A stretch of DNA of 64,000 nucleotides from Branchinecta lynchi (GCA_023053575.1 JAKZAP010000009.1:14303869-14367868); one strand, 5' to 3'; counted from the first letter of the stretch, positions 45,370 through 56,112 are shown. A program made the numbers and translations. The notes: a model not told the origin generated them from the sequence alone.

Positions 45370-45975
45370 AAAAGTATGAAAATTGACAGATTTCCGGCGA
45401 CTTAAGTGCGAGGAGAACAGTTTGATTCCAGTCACGGGTCAAAAACTTTTAATGGGCAATTTAGGCACACTTGCCCATGGACGGGGAGGGTTGTTCAACT
45501 TCACATGTATATCCCCAACCCCTATGATCCAAAATTCATCGACTTATCTCCAGTTATTGTCAAGTTAAAAACATTAAAAAATGGGCAATCTGGTCGCAAT
45601 TGCCCCTGAACCAAGTGGGGGTGGGGTTTGGGACCCGCGAAACAGACCCCAATGATCACAAACCTCAACTTGATACCTGTTGATTCCTGTCACGCTTAAG
45701 GAACTTTATTCCTAGGCCCAGTTTCCAATGAAGGGGTGAGGGGGGAGGCGCAACGTTAAAAGCAATTTCCCAGCCCTAGGATCTACATGTACAAGGAATT
45801 TCATCTTCTTATGTCCAGTTCTGGTCAAGTTATGAACACAATTCTCTGGGCAATCTGGGTCATTTGCCCCTGAACCAGTAGGGGTGGGACCCCGCAAAGG
45901 CACAAATAGACCCCAATACCCACTAGTGTACAAAGTTTCAAATTGATACTTGCACTGGTTCATGCTTTATGAGCT
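45370..45975 (+). repeat. Diverged tandem duplication of about 310 bp
   Basis: Two blocks share GGGCAATCTGG, a TTGCCCCTGAACCA segment, GGGGTGGG and AGACCCCAAT in the same order (45580-45660 and 45845-45920), with matching text before them. No gene is supported. Confidence 0.5.
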
Positions 45976-46956
45976 CCACAAATACGGTGAAAACGGGAAA
46001 CCGATAGCTGATACAGCGCTCGCAATAGTCGATTGTTCCAAGGAACACTCCACTAAACAGCTTATAAAGTTCGTTTAAATCTTTTGTTTTTTAAATATTT
46101 TTAAAATACTTTGTTTTTAAATGAGAACATAACAAAGAATTAACGATAAATATAAATAATACAAGAACAGAATGCAATCATTTAGTGTTGTCCAATCACT
46201 TTCATTGAAGGCTGAATGGACTTATATTTTTTTTTTTCAAAGAAAATACCAAAATAACTATCAGACAAACAGAAAATACGCAGTTGAAATAAGAAAAGTA
46301 TTCTATCTTTTTGAAAACCATTCAGTAATCATTAAAAAATCATGATATGTTCACACTGGTCTGACAGAATTTTAACTAGATTGACCTAAAACTCGACACG
46401 TTTGGCCTAATTCCCCTAATAATTACATTCTCCATACTGTCCCCAGAGTTATCAAAGGTCACATTCCAAGATTTAGTTTATCCCGATAGGTGACCGCGTT
46501 GAAAATACGCGCCTATTTGGAAGATCGGCGGCTGTTTTCTGCATTTTTTTTTCAACCACTAATTACGCAAATAAATTAGTCGATGTTTCAGCCCCATGAG
46601 AACAGGCTATTAGAGTAGAAAGATGCTCACGTATGGGATGTGGGGTTGAACAAACAGCAAATTTAGTACAGAACTGCCTGTTAGAATCCCCAAGAGATAA
46701 TACTTAATTTTTTCTTTCTACATTCGCGCTTGGACACTCGGCGTTTTGATACCGTTGTCTGAATGACCAGTCGTGATTTTTATTGGTCAGCACAGAGGGA
46801 TTGCTCACTCACAAGATAAGGTGAAAATAAGCACTGGGTGCACTAGTTTGCCCATGAAATGATCTCCAGTGATGCCAACCAATCAACCGTCCCTGTCAAC
46901 GCAACAACTATCATAAAGAGCAAGCAGAAAGTCCGAACTGCAAAAAGACAAAAGGA
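45976..46956. other. Intergenic DNA without recognised features
   Basis: AT-rich DNA; GATTGCTCACTCAC at 46799 resembles a worn end of the GAGGGGTTGC family. Nothing else is recognisable. Confidence 0.4.
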
Positions 46957-47027
46957 TGCATCGACCGGGAATCGAACCCGGGCCGCCCGCGTGGCAGGCG
47001 AGCATTCTACCACTGAACCATCGATGC
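46957..47027 (-). tRNA. tRNA-Gly (GCC)
   Basis: A complete 71-nt cloverleaf including an A discriminator base: acceptor stem GCATCGA paired with TCGATGC, anticodon GCC in CCTGCCACG, and the B box GGTTCGATTCC intact. No intron. It lies about 300 bp downstream of the poly-A signal of the nanos-type gene. Confidence 0.96.
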
Positions 47028-47099
47028 TTGTATTTCGTTTTCGTCATCCAAATTTCGTATCCAGGAAGTAACAAACAGATTTACAGATTTCTAACAACA

Positions 47100-47262
47100 C
47101 ATAAAATAGAAAAAAACAAGGTTTTTTCTTGATCAGCTAGTTACCCCTTCAAGATGATGTGCGAGGGATAAATAAAATTTCGGGTATTTCGTAAATCACC
47201 TTGGAGGGGTAACTAGCTGATCAGGAAAAAACAACCGACAATCTCGTTTTTTCTATTTTATG
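47100..47262. repeat. Hairpin element near the nanos 3' end
   Basis: CATAAAATAG and CTATTTTATG form the outer ends. CTTGATCAGCTAGTTACCCC and GGGGTAACTAGCTGATCAGG form the inner arms, around a loop of about 55 nt. It probably is a small foldback element. Confidence 0.65.
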
Positions 47263-47309
47263 AAATGAATGGTCAGCTTGGCTTCAAACCTTATATTCTA
47301 TCAACACAT

Positions 47310-47315
47310 TTTATT
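47310..47315 (-). terminator. Poly-A signal of the nanos-type gene
   Basis: AATAAA on the - strand, about 220 nt after the stop codon at 47535-47537, is the first canonical signal downstream. The context is AT-rich, so the call rests on position and motif only. Confidence 0.5.
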
Positions 47316-47534
47316 CATACACATGGACAACGCCCAAATCAACAGTACTATGTACATACAATACGTTATGGCTTTTGTCTGCGAAATATAGCATTCGATA
47401 TACATTTATCATCATCCCCTTCTTCTATTTCACGAAGAAAAAAAATACAGCGTTAATCCACATAGCAAGGGTCTAGTTCCACAATGTACAAAATCGCAAA
47501 GAGACACGGATCCATAAATCGTATCAATTCCCCC

Positions 47535-47789
47535 TTATGGGCTCCAGGTCCGTTTTCCCGCTGCATTCCTGAACTGCTTACGTACAGCGCTCATGGGAAT
47601 GGGCAGATTCACATTCATGTTCTTAGCTTTGGGGCAATATTTATTCGTGTGGGCCAGGTCTCCTGTTGCCCCGCAAAATGGGCAAACATGTTTCCTAAGA
47701 ATCGGGCAAATGATCTTCCTTCGGTCTTTCAGGTTGTGGGAGCCGTAGACTGACTGCATTTCGCCATTGTTTTTGCAGAAGCTGCACTC
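47535..47789 (-). CDS. nanos: Nanos-type RNA-binding protein, last exon
   Basis: Nanos proteins repress translation of target mRNAs with Pumilio and the CCR4-NOT deadenylase, chiefly in germ-line and stem cells. The exon opens after TTTTTTTCCAG in phase 0 and reads ECSFCKNNGEMQ. It then gives two zinc knuckles: C-x2-C-x12-H-x9-C (C2, C5, H18, C28 of the exon) and C-x2-C-x7-H-x4-C (C36, C39, H47, C52), the second ending CGATGDLAHTNKYCP. These are the family signature. The first knuckle normally has ten residues between H and C; here there are nine (NLKDRRKII). A basic tail of about 30 residues leads to TAA at 47535-47537. Exon 54673-54810 upstream fits in phase. Confidence 0.95.
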   Translation of the reverse strand, partial: ECSFCKNNGEMQSVYGSHNLKDRRKIICPILRKHVCPFCGATGDLAHTNKYCPKAKNMNVNLPIPMSAVRKQFRNAAGKRTWSP

Positions 47790-47878
47790 CTGGAAAAAAA
47801 TTGCCAAAAATTAAGGTGCGAATTCAAAGACCTACAAGAAGGATTGATATCATCCTGAAATCAGCGTGAACTAATTAA

Positions 47879-48119
47879 CGAGGGGTTGCCCACTCCCCAA
47901 AACTAGCAGAACCGGCCGTAATTCAGGCGATTCCCACTTCTAAACGTCATGGCTGTTCAAGGTTCAAGGTTCTTTTAATATAACCAATATATACAACCAA
48001 TATATGGCTGTTATGTTCTAACAAGTGGCAACCGGTGCCGGCTGGTGTAAGCCGGTGCCGGAGCCTGACCGGGCAACGGGCACTTGCTGTACACTAAAAA
48101 TCGAGTGAACAACCCCTCG
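47879..48119. mobile_element. GAGGGGTTGC-type hAT-like MITE with perfect duplication
   Basis: Left end CGAGGGGTTGCCCACTC, right end GAGTGAACAACCCCTCG, perfect 8-bp duplication CTAATTAA at 47871-47878 and 48120-48127. The interior has GGTGCCGGC units and CTTGCTGTACACT. A short GTTCAAGGTTCAAGGTTC stretch is inserted. It is located in the last intron of the nanos-type gene. Confidence 0.9.
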
Positions 48120-48170
48120 CTAATTAACGGCATGCGAAAAATAATGTTTTGCGCAATGCTATGCGGGAGT

Positions 48171-48254
48171 CTAGGGGTTGTTCACTCTCCGTCGACTGCT
48201 GCTACGGCACCGTGGCACCTACTGCACATCAAATAGAGAGTGGGAACCCCTCGT
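48171..48254. mobile_element. GAGGGGTTGC-type MITE, short
   Basis: Ends TAGGGGTTGTTCACTC and GAGAGTGGGAACCCCTCG around GGCACCGTGGCACC. It is 84 bp long, without an evident duplication. Confidence 0.55.
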
Positions 48255-49073
48255 TGCTCACTCGCAAAATAGGTGTTGGCTAATGGCTCTCAAAACGAAT
48301 GGAAGAAACGCAAAATATCTGGAAATCCCTTAAAAGTGTTTCTCTTAAAGTGCGAACACACGATTAAAGATTTTCCGGCCGGATTTCCTGCAATTCCATC
48401 ATCAAGTTGTAAAAATTTCAACTTTTCATCTGGAAGTGACCATGGTGCCGAAGAACCGGGCAGGTTTCCAGTTCGGCAGCTCCCGATCCTGGTCGTGTGT
48501 TCGCACTATTAATATGAAACTACACCCTCGTCTCTCTACTACCATGCCCACGTGAGAACCCGACGGCCAGTGAGAACGGCCGTCAGGAACGGCCACGTGA
48601 GAACCCCTCCCTCCTTTTAATTGTTGTTTCATCCCCTGACTGCATTTGCATGTTTTAATGACTGACTGCAACAGACTGAGGCTGTTCCGAGGACTGTGCC
48701 GGGGATGTTAAAGTGGGCAACCTCCGGTTCCCCAACAACTGTACGGATAGGAGAAATTACCCAAGCAAATCGTGACAATTCTAATGACAGCGATTTTCGT
48801 CGGGGTGGGGGGTGACCGAAACCCCCTATCCAACGGGGTATTTGAATTTTAATCGATAATCTGGACTCCAAAATTGATAACAATACACAAATTTAAAACG
48901 CTTCGCGTAACTAAAACTGAAGCTACTTTATTGATTTGCTTTCACGATAAAACAAAGAATGAGTGAGTAACTCTTGTTTTGCCAAAAAATATTCCGACTT
49001 GCGAGAAGAACTAAAATAACAAGGAAGGAACACCGCCCAGTTACAAGTTCCAAATCTAAAGCTAAAACATCAA

Positions 49074-49122
49074 AAAATGTGGAACGCTTCACGATTTTGC
49101 GTGTCATCCTTGCGCAGGGGCC

Positions 49123-49162
<40 letters not shown>

Positions 49163-49178
49163 CCTCCCGAAGGAGGAC
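49074..49178 (-). ncRNA. U6: U6 spliceosomal RNA
   Basis: U6 pairs with U4 and U2 and forms part of the spliceosome's catalytic core. On the - strand the gene starts GTCCTCCTTCGGGAGGAC (5' stem-loop) and continues ATATACTAAAATTGGAACG. It includes the invariant ACAGAGA box (GATACAGAGAAG) and AGC triad (GATTAGCATGG), then the CCCCTGCGCAAGGATGACAC stem-loop, and ends in a T run (49072-49077 on +). Only single-base departures from the usual animal sequence are seen. It has the ACAGAGA box and a proper promoter TATA, so it is likely functional. It lies in the last intron of the nanos-type gene, in the same direction. Confidence 0.96.
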
Positions 49179-49200
49179 AATATGTGATGTGCGAGATTTC

Positions 49201-49208
49201 TATTTATA
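49201..49208 (-). promoter_or_regulatory. TATA box of the U6 gene
   Basis: TATAAATA on the - strand lies 23 nt upstream of the U6 start, the usual place for type 3 Pol III promoters. A proximal sequence element would be expected about 25 nt further up; no consensus for this species is available to confirm one. Confidence 0.75.
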
Positions 49209-49892
49209 CTCGGAAGCAATTATCAAGAAGTTAAGAGTCTGTTGTCGTGGGCTTCTTTTTCATTTCGATTCTTAACACAAACGAAAATAAAAAAACGCAA
49301 AATGATTCTTAAAAAATGAACAAGCTATCCTGATCGCTCTTATTTGCTTACCATTCAGAATGAAATTTACATCGACTGTCAGAAAAAAATGATTGGTTCC
49401 ATGGCCCGCTGATACTACGAAGCGCGCCCGACAATGATTCCAACCGCTTTTAGCCAGCTGCAGCTACTGGTATTTTATAATGAATTAGTCTAGAAACTTA
49501 CGCAACGTACCCCCCCCCCCGCCAAGCACCTGCGCAAACTAAGAATAAGGAAGAAAATTAAAAAGTTATGAAACTCGACGGAAAATAAAATAACTGACAC
49601 ATACGCTCCCGGAAGGAAGTGAAATCCGAATATTCGCTCTCACAACCCCTTCCCTCTCCAGCCCATTTTCTCAGACAGGTTCATGTCATCTGTATTTCAG
49701 CTAGCTAAAAGCGACCGAGGGGGTTCTACTCCCTGGCATCTTTTGGCCACCAGCTAGCTGCAAGTTTGCTTTGCGCAATAAACTAAACTCGGTTGGGCCG
49801 AAAAAGCGCTAAAAAACCCGGAAGTACAGAATGTGGAAGGCGAGGAACTAGGGGTATCATGCAAAGCAGAAGAAACAAAAGTGTCCTTGAAG

Positions 49893-49958
49893 CACGTGGC
49901 AGCCGGTGCCGGGCATCTGCTGTAGCCTACAATAAAATCGAAAGTGGGCAACCCCTCG
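49893..49958 (+). mobile_element. GAGGGGTTGC-type MITE, right half
   Basis: CACGTGGCAGCCGGTGCCGG ... AAAATCGAAAGTGGGCAACCCCTCG matches the right half of 47879-48119. The left end is not found. Confidence 0.45.
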
Positions 49959-50479
49959 AAAATGAAACGCATAAGACAAGTTAGACTTGGACTTGGCATT
50001 CAAAGAGATAGCTAGACACTTGATTCTTGCGTCGTCAACTAGAAAAGTTTAAAAATATCAACTTTAACGTGCGAAATTAATTCGCAGTAGTTGCGAAGAC
50101 AGACTATCGGAGTCGGCTGCTTTCGGACTAACTACCGCGTTTTCAGCACCATCTAACTCCATACAGAAAAGTTGAGATTTTCTTATTATTCATGAAGAAC
50201 GTGTAGGAGTCCAGGAGATAAAACAAATCGTGTCTTTTCGCATTATATACGTCAAGAAAGATCGAAGTCGGCTGCTCGCGGACTAACTACCGGGTTTGTA
50301 ATACGGAAAAGTTGAGATTTTCTTTAGATTCCTGATGAAACTACAGAAAATCATGAAGATCCGAGTCGCAAAGAGGGAAGAACTACCCAAGGGCCGAGAT
50401 TGATAATTAATGCTATGCCAACAAATGGGCCGCTGGCCTCTACAAATGTCTCCCACAAGTACATTTTTCCAACTTGATC

Positions 50480-50610
50480 GGCTTTGAGCCTAAAGAGGAC
50501 CCTTGCCAAGAAGGGCCAAAATATAGCTCTAATAAAACTCAGTTGACGTATCCATTTTGCACTATCAAATATGATTCACAGCCAGCTTGGGCTGAAAGAA
50601 TATTTTCTAC
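50480..50610 (+). repeat. Foldback-family arm
   Basis: GAGGACCCTTGCCAAGAAGG, then AAATATAGCTCTAATAAA and CATTTTGCACTATCAAATAT, ending CAGCTTGGGCTGAAAGAATA. Confidence 0.6.
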
Positions 50611-50883
50611 TCAAGAGAAAAATAAGATAGCCTAAAGGGGGATGAGACAGAAGGATGAGGCACATAATCAGCGCCGTTTAGCGGATGTTCTTTCGTTAAA
50701 AAATCGCTCTGTTGACAATTTTTTCCATCGCTTTCCGCAGAATCATCATCAAAGCACGTTTTGTTTATGATGAGCATTCTCTCCATTCAGATTTCCTCTT
50801 TAATTGGAATAAAAAACAAGTAGGAAAAGAAGAAATCGCTTTTTTTATGGAAAAATGTTGAATTCACGATTTCGAATAAGTTA

Positions 50884-51249
50884 ATGTTGACAGACATTGA
50901 CTACTGGCGCCCTCTTGCTTTGATAATATTAATCATCTACCGCTGGAAATTGGACAAAGTGCAAACGCTAGGGGGCGTTCCAATCGATTTTCGGAGACCC
51001 GATTTTAGTGAAGTCACCGGTCTTTCCCACTATTATTGTCTTTGCATAAGTGAGCCTACCTTAGGAAGGGGCGAACTGGAGCAAGAAGGGATGGACGCCG
51101 AAGACGATTCTGACGTGCAGGATGATTCCGACCAACGGCTTGAAGTATGTACCGGGGCTGGGGTAATTGGTCGTTCAATGCCCATGCATCTGAATTCTCG
51201 GAGGACGTCTTCAACTGACCCTAAAATGGAACCCTACCTGTTAGCCTAA
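50884..51249 (+). CDS. Unrecognised frame, possible terminal exon
   Basis: A 121-codon frame stops at TAA 51247-51249. The second half is acidic and protein-like (ELEQEGMDAEDDSDVQDD) and ends in a serine/arginine-richer tail. A possible acceptor CTACCTTAG at 51064 (phase 1) and donor GAA|GTATGT at 51145 would cut out an 80-nt acidic exon. No upstream partner in this window was found: exon 6 ends in a stop, and its inner donor is phase 0. No domain is recognised. The gene is uncertain. Confidence 0.25.
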   Translation: MLTDIDYWRPLALIILIIYRWKLDKVQTLGGVPIDFRRPDFSEVTGLSHYYCLCISEPTLGRGELEQEGMDAEDDSDVQDDSDQRLEVCTGAGVIGRSMPMHLNSRRTSSTDPKMEPYLLA

Positions 51250-51331
51250 TTCACTCGTACGTCCCTGAATCGTTCCATCCGTTCTCATACTTTGTGTGTA
51301 ATGTTGACGTACCTTAAAGGTAAACTGAAAG

Positions 51332-51504
51332 CAAGGCCGTATCCGGGGGGGGGGCCCCCCCCCCCAAAACATACAAAAGTCATGATGTTGATAGGCTTTT
51401 CCCTCTGATCTGTGTTTTTTGTACTTTTTTGTCCAACAAGCAGGCGAGCCCCCCCCCCCCGAAAGGCAAAAACTCCCCGAAATAAATTCCTGGATACGGG
51501 CCTG
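51332..51504. mobile_element. hAT-like MITE with CAGGCCCGTATCC-type ends
   Basis: Ends CAAGGCCGTATCC and GGATACGGGCCTG, perfect 8-bp duplication ACTGAAAG at 51324-51331 and 51505-51512. Long G and C runs lie just inside the ends (about 51346-51366 and 51450-51460). It is a shorter sister of 15616-16125. Confidence 0.88.
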
Positions 51505-51599
51505 ACTGAAAGCCACTTTTTGTGTGTGTCATTTAACTGAATCCACTGAATTGTTTTGATTCTGCAAAGGGATTTTTTTTATTTTCCACTATCTGCTAT

Positions 51600-51740
51600 A
51601 GTTATGACGGTCAGAATATCTGCGGCCGTCCCCACAGCGTAAATTCTACTATGAGGCGGGAAATCTTATTCTCAACACAGTTCCGACGTTCAGAATATCT
51701 GCGGCCGTCCCCACAGCGTAAATTTACTATGAGGCGGAAA
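51600..51740 (+). repeat. Direct repeat of about 50 bp
   Basis: AGAATATCTGCGGCCGTCCC through CACAGCGTAAATT...ACTATGAGGCGG occurs at 51613-51660 and again at 51690-51738. Confidence 0.65.
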
Positions 51741-52189
51741 TCAACACAAGGCTCGGCTTTTCGGTGGGCAGTGGTGAACAGGGGCCTGAACAAAAACAAA
51801 TCACAAATCTTTCTCGTAAGGCATACAACAAAAATACAACGCATAGAGGTACCTTACACGGAAATTCCACTGTTTAAAAATCGATTATTCGTGAATAGCG
51901 GAACAACCAAGTAACACATTTTCAGCGGGTCTTCATGCCAATTAAAGTGAATACGTGATGGGTAACTAGATCGTCCTATCCCAGACCTGTTCGGTTAAAC
52001 TTTAACGGCACTACACCCAGCTCGCGCGTTTTCCGTGTTTGTCTCTTTTTGGGGCGGATCATGCTCGAAGAGCTCATTGGTCGGAGGGACGGTACCGGTT
52101 AGACCAGTACGTCCTTCATCAAAATCTGGGGGCTTTGCAGGCCAAAAACAGAGATGGGTCTGTATTTTTCCAATGCCCAGGCAGTTTTG

Positions 52190-52560
52190 AATGGTGCTGG
52201 GCGATATTTAGGAATATCGATATTTCGATATTTTCAAATTCGATTATAGATATTCGATTATCGTAAACCGAATCTGAAACTGTTTATACTACTCTTTTCA
52301 TGGACAAAAAAAATTAACAAGACAAAAATGAACTAAAACAACAAAATCAAACATTCCCATTAAGAAACAGTAGCATTTCCACGTTTTTCATTCCCACTGT
52401 TTCTCCTCCCCAATCGAAATCAAGTTTGAAATCCCAATATTCTGAAAATCCCGAATGATAACAGCTGTTGCATATCGTAATGCAACTATGGAAAGTATCG
52501 ATATTTGAAAAGTCAATACCGAAATATCGATATTCTTCAATATTATCGATATTTCGACCA
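52190..52560. mobile_element. TCGATA-type hAT-like MITE, partial
   Basis: Left end TGGTGCTGGGCGATATTTAG and both subterminal runs of AATATCGATATTTCG are present. The right end is not recognisable. Confidence 0.5.
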
Positions 52561-52839
52561 ATCAACTTGAGATAGACCAATTTTCCTGTTTTCGCCGGCA
52601 AATTTCGGACCGGGGAAGATTTTGAATCCGACTTTGAAATTGGTCGGAAATCGGGTGGAAAAACGTGTACCTATTTTTACCTTACCCCGACGATTTTTAT
52701 TTTAATAAGGGTCATCCTAAGAATTGAGTGGGAGAGTTGGTTATATTGCAATCCAAAACAACAAATAAGCTACTGTAATAGAGACAGTAAAAAGAGACGG
52801 GCAATATTGCGCTATTTTTCGTATTACACCAAAAAGTGC

Positions 52840-52911
52840 CTCCCCGGCGGGGAATCGAACCCCGGTCTCCCGCGTGACAGGCGGGGATACTGACCACTAT
52901 ACTACCGAGGA
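52840..52911 (-). tRNA. tRNA-Asp (GTC)
   Basis: 72 nt with acceptor TCCTCGG / CCGGGGA, anticodon GTC in CCTGTCACG, B box GGTTCGATTCC and G discriminator. Identical in sequence to the gene at 55033. Intronic to the nanos-type gene and in the same direction. Confidence 0.96.
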
Positions 52912-53010
52912 CTTGTATGGTTTGAACCTTGTTCGAGGATTAACATGGTATTACTTTGAAAACTGAACTCAAATAGGACTACCTTGCCATACTATTGTAC
53001 TGGTATCATT

Positions 53011-53110
53011 CGAGGGGTTGCTATCTCTCCGCCACCGGTGTACACCTCGGCACGGCACCGCCGCACGCGCAACTTCGTGTACATCGTTTTTGGGAGTGAG
53101 CTACCCCTGG
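53011..53110. mobile_element. GAGGGGTTGC-type hAT-like MITE
   Basis: Left end CGAGGGGTTGCTATCTCTCC, right end GGGAGTGAGCTACCCCTGG. Flanks GTATCATT (53003-53010) and GTGTCATT (53111-53118) differ at one base. The interior matches 42495-42625. Confidence 0.8.
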
Positions 53111-53271
53111 GTGTCATTATTGTCACCACAAAACACCTAAAACAGACAGTGTCTAACGAAAAACTAAGTTCTCGAATATGAGACTGCGCAATTCAGTATT
53201 AAATACCATAAATGCTTCCCAACGAACTTCCCCAGATTTATTCGAATCTTACAGAAAACTATCAATCAGAA

Positions 53272-53745
53272 ATGGAGGGGTTGCCCACTGGATATGTGAA
53301 TTCCAGCTTCGCTGGGATGTGTGAACCAGCTTGATTAGGGATTTCTGGATTGACTGCGGCTGAGCTATAGAATTCCCTGAGACTTTCCCTTGTCTCTTTC
53401 GTCCGGTTTCCTGACTGGTCCTGGGGCTAGTGGGCACCTACGGTGTCAGAATGTCTTCAGCCCACACCCCAGGAGCCTTATCTTCATTAAACCTCGCCTC
53501 CACTCGTCCATCCTCAACAAGGTGTAAGAACAGGGGTTGGAAACTTCCTCCACGTTCAACACATCTTAACACCTGTACCTGCTGTAAACCCTTTTCCGGC
53601 TCCGTCTGGTACCCGTAGGAGCCAACGGTAGACGATTTCGCTTCTAAATATGCTGATTTCGATGTTCAACACGTGACAACCGGGGCCGGCCGGTCACCAT
53701 GGATTTGCTGTATGCTAAAATCGAGAGTCGGCAACCCCTCGTTAG
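53272..53745. mobile_element. GAGGGGTTGC-type element, long and diverged
   Basis: The left end GGAGGGGTTGCCCACTGG and the right end GAGTCGGCAACCCCTCG face each other. Flanks TCAGAAAT and TTAGAAAC agree at six of eight bases. The 53280-53640 interior is not shared with other members. Confidence 0.45.
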
Positions 53746-53889
53746 AAACCGTATGGCAAAGCGTATGATCCTACCCATTCATTATTTCTTCACAAACCAG
53801 TTAAATGCAAATTCGACTAGCTTTGCCGTAAATTGAAAAAAAAGAAATCCCGACGGAGCTTTTAGGGGAACAAAATAAATGGGTGGTTC

Positions 53890-54035
53890 CCAAAATGCCC
53901 ACAATCTTTTTGTCCACTCCCAAAATGCCCACAAGAGAGGTCGAAGACCCCGAAATCGAAATCGTCCAAAATGCCGACCCACGGGGAGACTAAAATCGCC
54001 CCGGCTCAAAATGCCGACGGCTCAAAATGCCGACG
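53890..54035. repeat. CCAAAATGCC short repeats
   Basis: CCCAAAATGCCCACAA occurs twice and CTCAAAATGCCGACGG twice more. Inverse relatives (GTGGGCATT, GTAGGCATTT) lie at 54380-54520, so the two zones may be ends of one element. Confidence 0.5.
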
Positions 54036-54672
54036 GCTCAAACTGTTCACAAGAGAGGCGACAACGATCCTAGAAAAACGGACAACGACACAAGGGACAG
54101 GTACCACGGAAAAGGTATTAGTATGTAAATCAGTTCAGAATTCTTACAACACAGAAAGCGAACCTAGGTGAACTGTTCCTTCATTAAAAATTACAGTTTT
54201 AAAATCGCCGTTTGGGTTTCGGGTTTAAAATTCAGCAGAGTGTTAGGTATTATATCGTAATTGAGGTTATACCAATTCAACACAAAAGTTACTGCCATTT
54301 TGATGTTGGGCCTACTTCTTCCGTTGCTCACTCGCCCTTAATACCAGTTTACTACGGACTGAACAACTCAAAGTAATTCAATCGTGGGCATTCTGATTTT
54401 CTGAACGAGTGGCTGCCATTAGCAACTCGAGCATTATTAGCCGTAGGCATTTTGAGTCTTCGGCAGTTTAAACCGTAGGCATTTATAGTGGGCATTTTTA
54501 ATCGTGGGCATTATCAGTGTTAGCCAAATAAATATTCGCGATGTGGCCAACTTCAGGTACGGAACAGAAAGAAGGGACTTGTTTGGCCGCCCCCAAGCGT
54601 GTGCAATGACCGGGCAACGGGCCATTCCTCTACGGCCATTTTGGGAGTAAGTAGCCTCTCGGTCAAGTCTAC

Positions 54673-54810
54673 CTGAGCGACAGAACAGTCAAGGTCTGCG
54701 GTAAATCTTAAGAACGAATTCTCGAGAATTCTAATTAGTTCCCGGATGAATTCCCTTAGCTCTGACGAAGCTTCTTGAGTATCGGATTTGGTGGATGAGA
54801 CCACTTTGTA
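54673..54810 (-). CDS. nanos: Nanos-type gene, middle exon
   Basis: On the - strand the acceptor GATTTCTGCTCTTTAG and the donor GCTCAG|GTAGAC enclose exactly 46 codons in phase 0 on both sides. It fits the nanos exon at 47789 and the exon ending at 56286. The peptide has a helical middle (ELREFIRELIRILENSFLRF) and ends with ADLDCSVAQ. It has no named domain; Nanos N-terminal regions are poorly conserved. Intron sizes on either side would be 6.9 kb and 1.5 kb. Assignment rests on splice signals, strand, phase and order, not on similarity. Confidence 0.65.
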
Positions 54811-55032
54811 CTAAAGAGCAGAAATCGAAAAAATATTCACCTCATATACACTAGTCTAAGCGATAGAAGATCTAACTTATCCAGGACATTTCTTGACGAC
54901 ACCTCAAGGGTCCCCTGGTGGTAGTCGGTAGAAGCCGAAGTCATCACTCATGCATTGTCGGTGAATATCTCACATAGACGCGAAACCAAATTCTCAGTTG
55001 GAAAAAGTTAAAGAACAACTTAAAATCGCAAG

Positions 55033-55104
55033 TCCTCGGTAGTATAGTGGTCAGTATCCCCGCCTGTCACGCGGGAGACCGGGGTTCGATTCCCCGCCGG
55101 GGAG
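55033..55104 (+). tRNA. tRNA-Asp (GTC)
   Basis: 72 nt, identical to the copy at 52840-52911 on the other strand. A T run follows at 55120 as a Pol III terminator. Intronic to the nanos-type gene but opposite in direction. Confidence 0.96.
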
Positions 55105-55405
55105 GATATGTTTTCATTTTTTTTTTACCGTCATGGTGCAACGCTATAGGCCTGTTGAGCTCTGACCAGCAAGGTCAGTTCAAATAGACTAGATTTGTAC
55201 ATCCCATTTATTCTCACTCCGCTCACTCGTCCGACTGCAAATGTATATAGTAAAACTTAAAAGCTTTCAGTTGGTACCAACATATCTAGGGACATGTTAA
55301 TTCAGGAAAACTAGCACATCTTCACCCATATTTTCTGGTGTTCATCGGGGAGGGATGGTTGAGTGGGGGGGGGGTATGGTATTGCTAAACCGTTAGAAAT
55401 TATAA

Positions 55406-55476
55406 GCATCGATGGTTCAGTGGTAGAATGCTCGCCTGCCACGCGGGCGGCCCGGGTTCGATTCCCGGTCGATGCA
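55406..55476 (+). tRNA. tRNA-Gly (GCC)
   Basis: 71 nt with all stems paired and anticodon GCC. TCTTTTTT follows at 55477. Identical to 46957-47027 and 56113-56183. Confidence 0.96.
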
Positions 55477-55920
55477 TCTTTTTTATTTCCGCCTTCTCAT
55501 TTTTAAAGAATTAGTTGGCTTTCGTTTTATTCCACCAATGAATGAAAGTCACATTTGATTCAACTACAGTAAATTTACATTATCCACAAATCATCCAATT
55601 AAATTTTTCACGAAAATAATGTCATATAGACGATGAACATTTCCCGTATCCAAAATAGGCCAACTGTTTTATTTTGTTCGATATATTTCGTCTCCCATTG
55701 GAAACCAGGGATGTAATCTGACAGTTTTGTCGAATGATATATCACTACGGCTTTTAAAAAAACAAAGGCAAGGCACATGGCCATAGCTGGACCAAACGGC
55801 ATTCATATCTCGTCGTCCACAATTCCAGATAGTCACTGGGGAATCGAGCACAGCTAAATCAAGGGCGGATGGGGAGCGGGGGAAGGAGGGACGTCTATTT
55901 GCTATGAACGGATATAATAA

Positions 55921-55991
55921 GCATCGATGGTTCAGTGGTAGAATGCTCGCCTGCCACGCGGGCGGCCCTGGTTCGATTCCCGGTCAATGCA
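55921..55991 (+). pseudogene. tRNA-Gly (GCC), probably decayed
   Basis: Differs from the three sound copies at two stem positions. In the T-arm CCGGG reads CCTGG, giving a T opposite C. In the acceptor stem TCGATGC reads TCAATGC, giving C opposite A. The anticodon GCC is kept, and the A box is unchanged. TCCTTTTA follows. It may be transcribed but is unlikely to be fully functional. Confidence 0.75.
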
Positions 55992-56112
55992 TCCTTTTAT
56001 TCTAACATACCATTATCCTAATAATTATTCTCCGACTTTTTATTTGATTGACCGACTGATAAATTAAGACAGATGGGAGACTAATTAGTCGCCTAAACAC
56101 CGAAAATGACAA

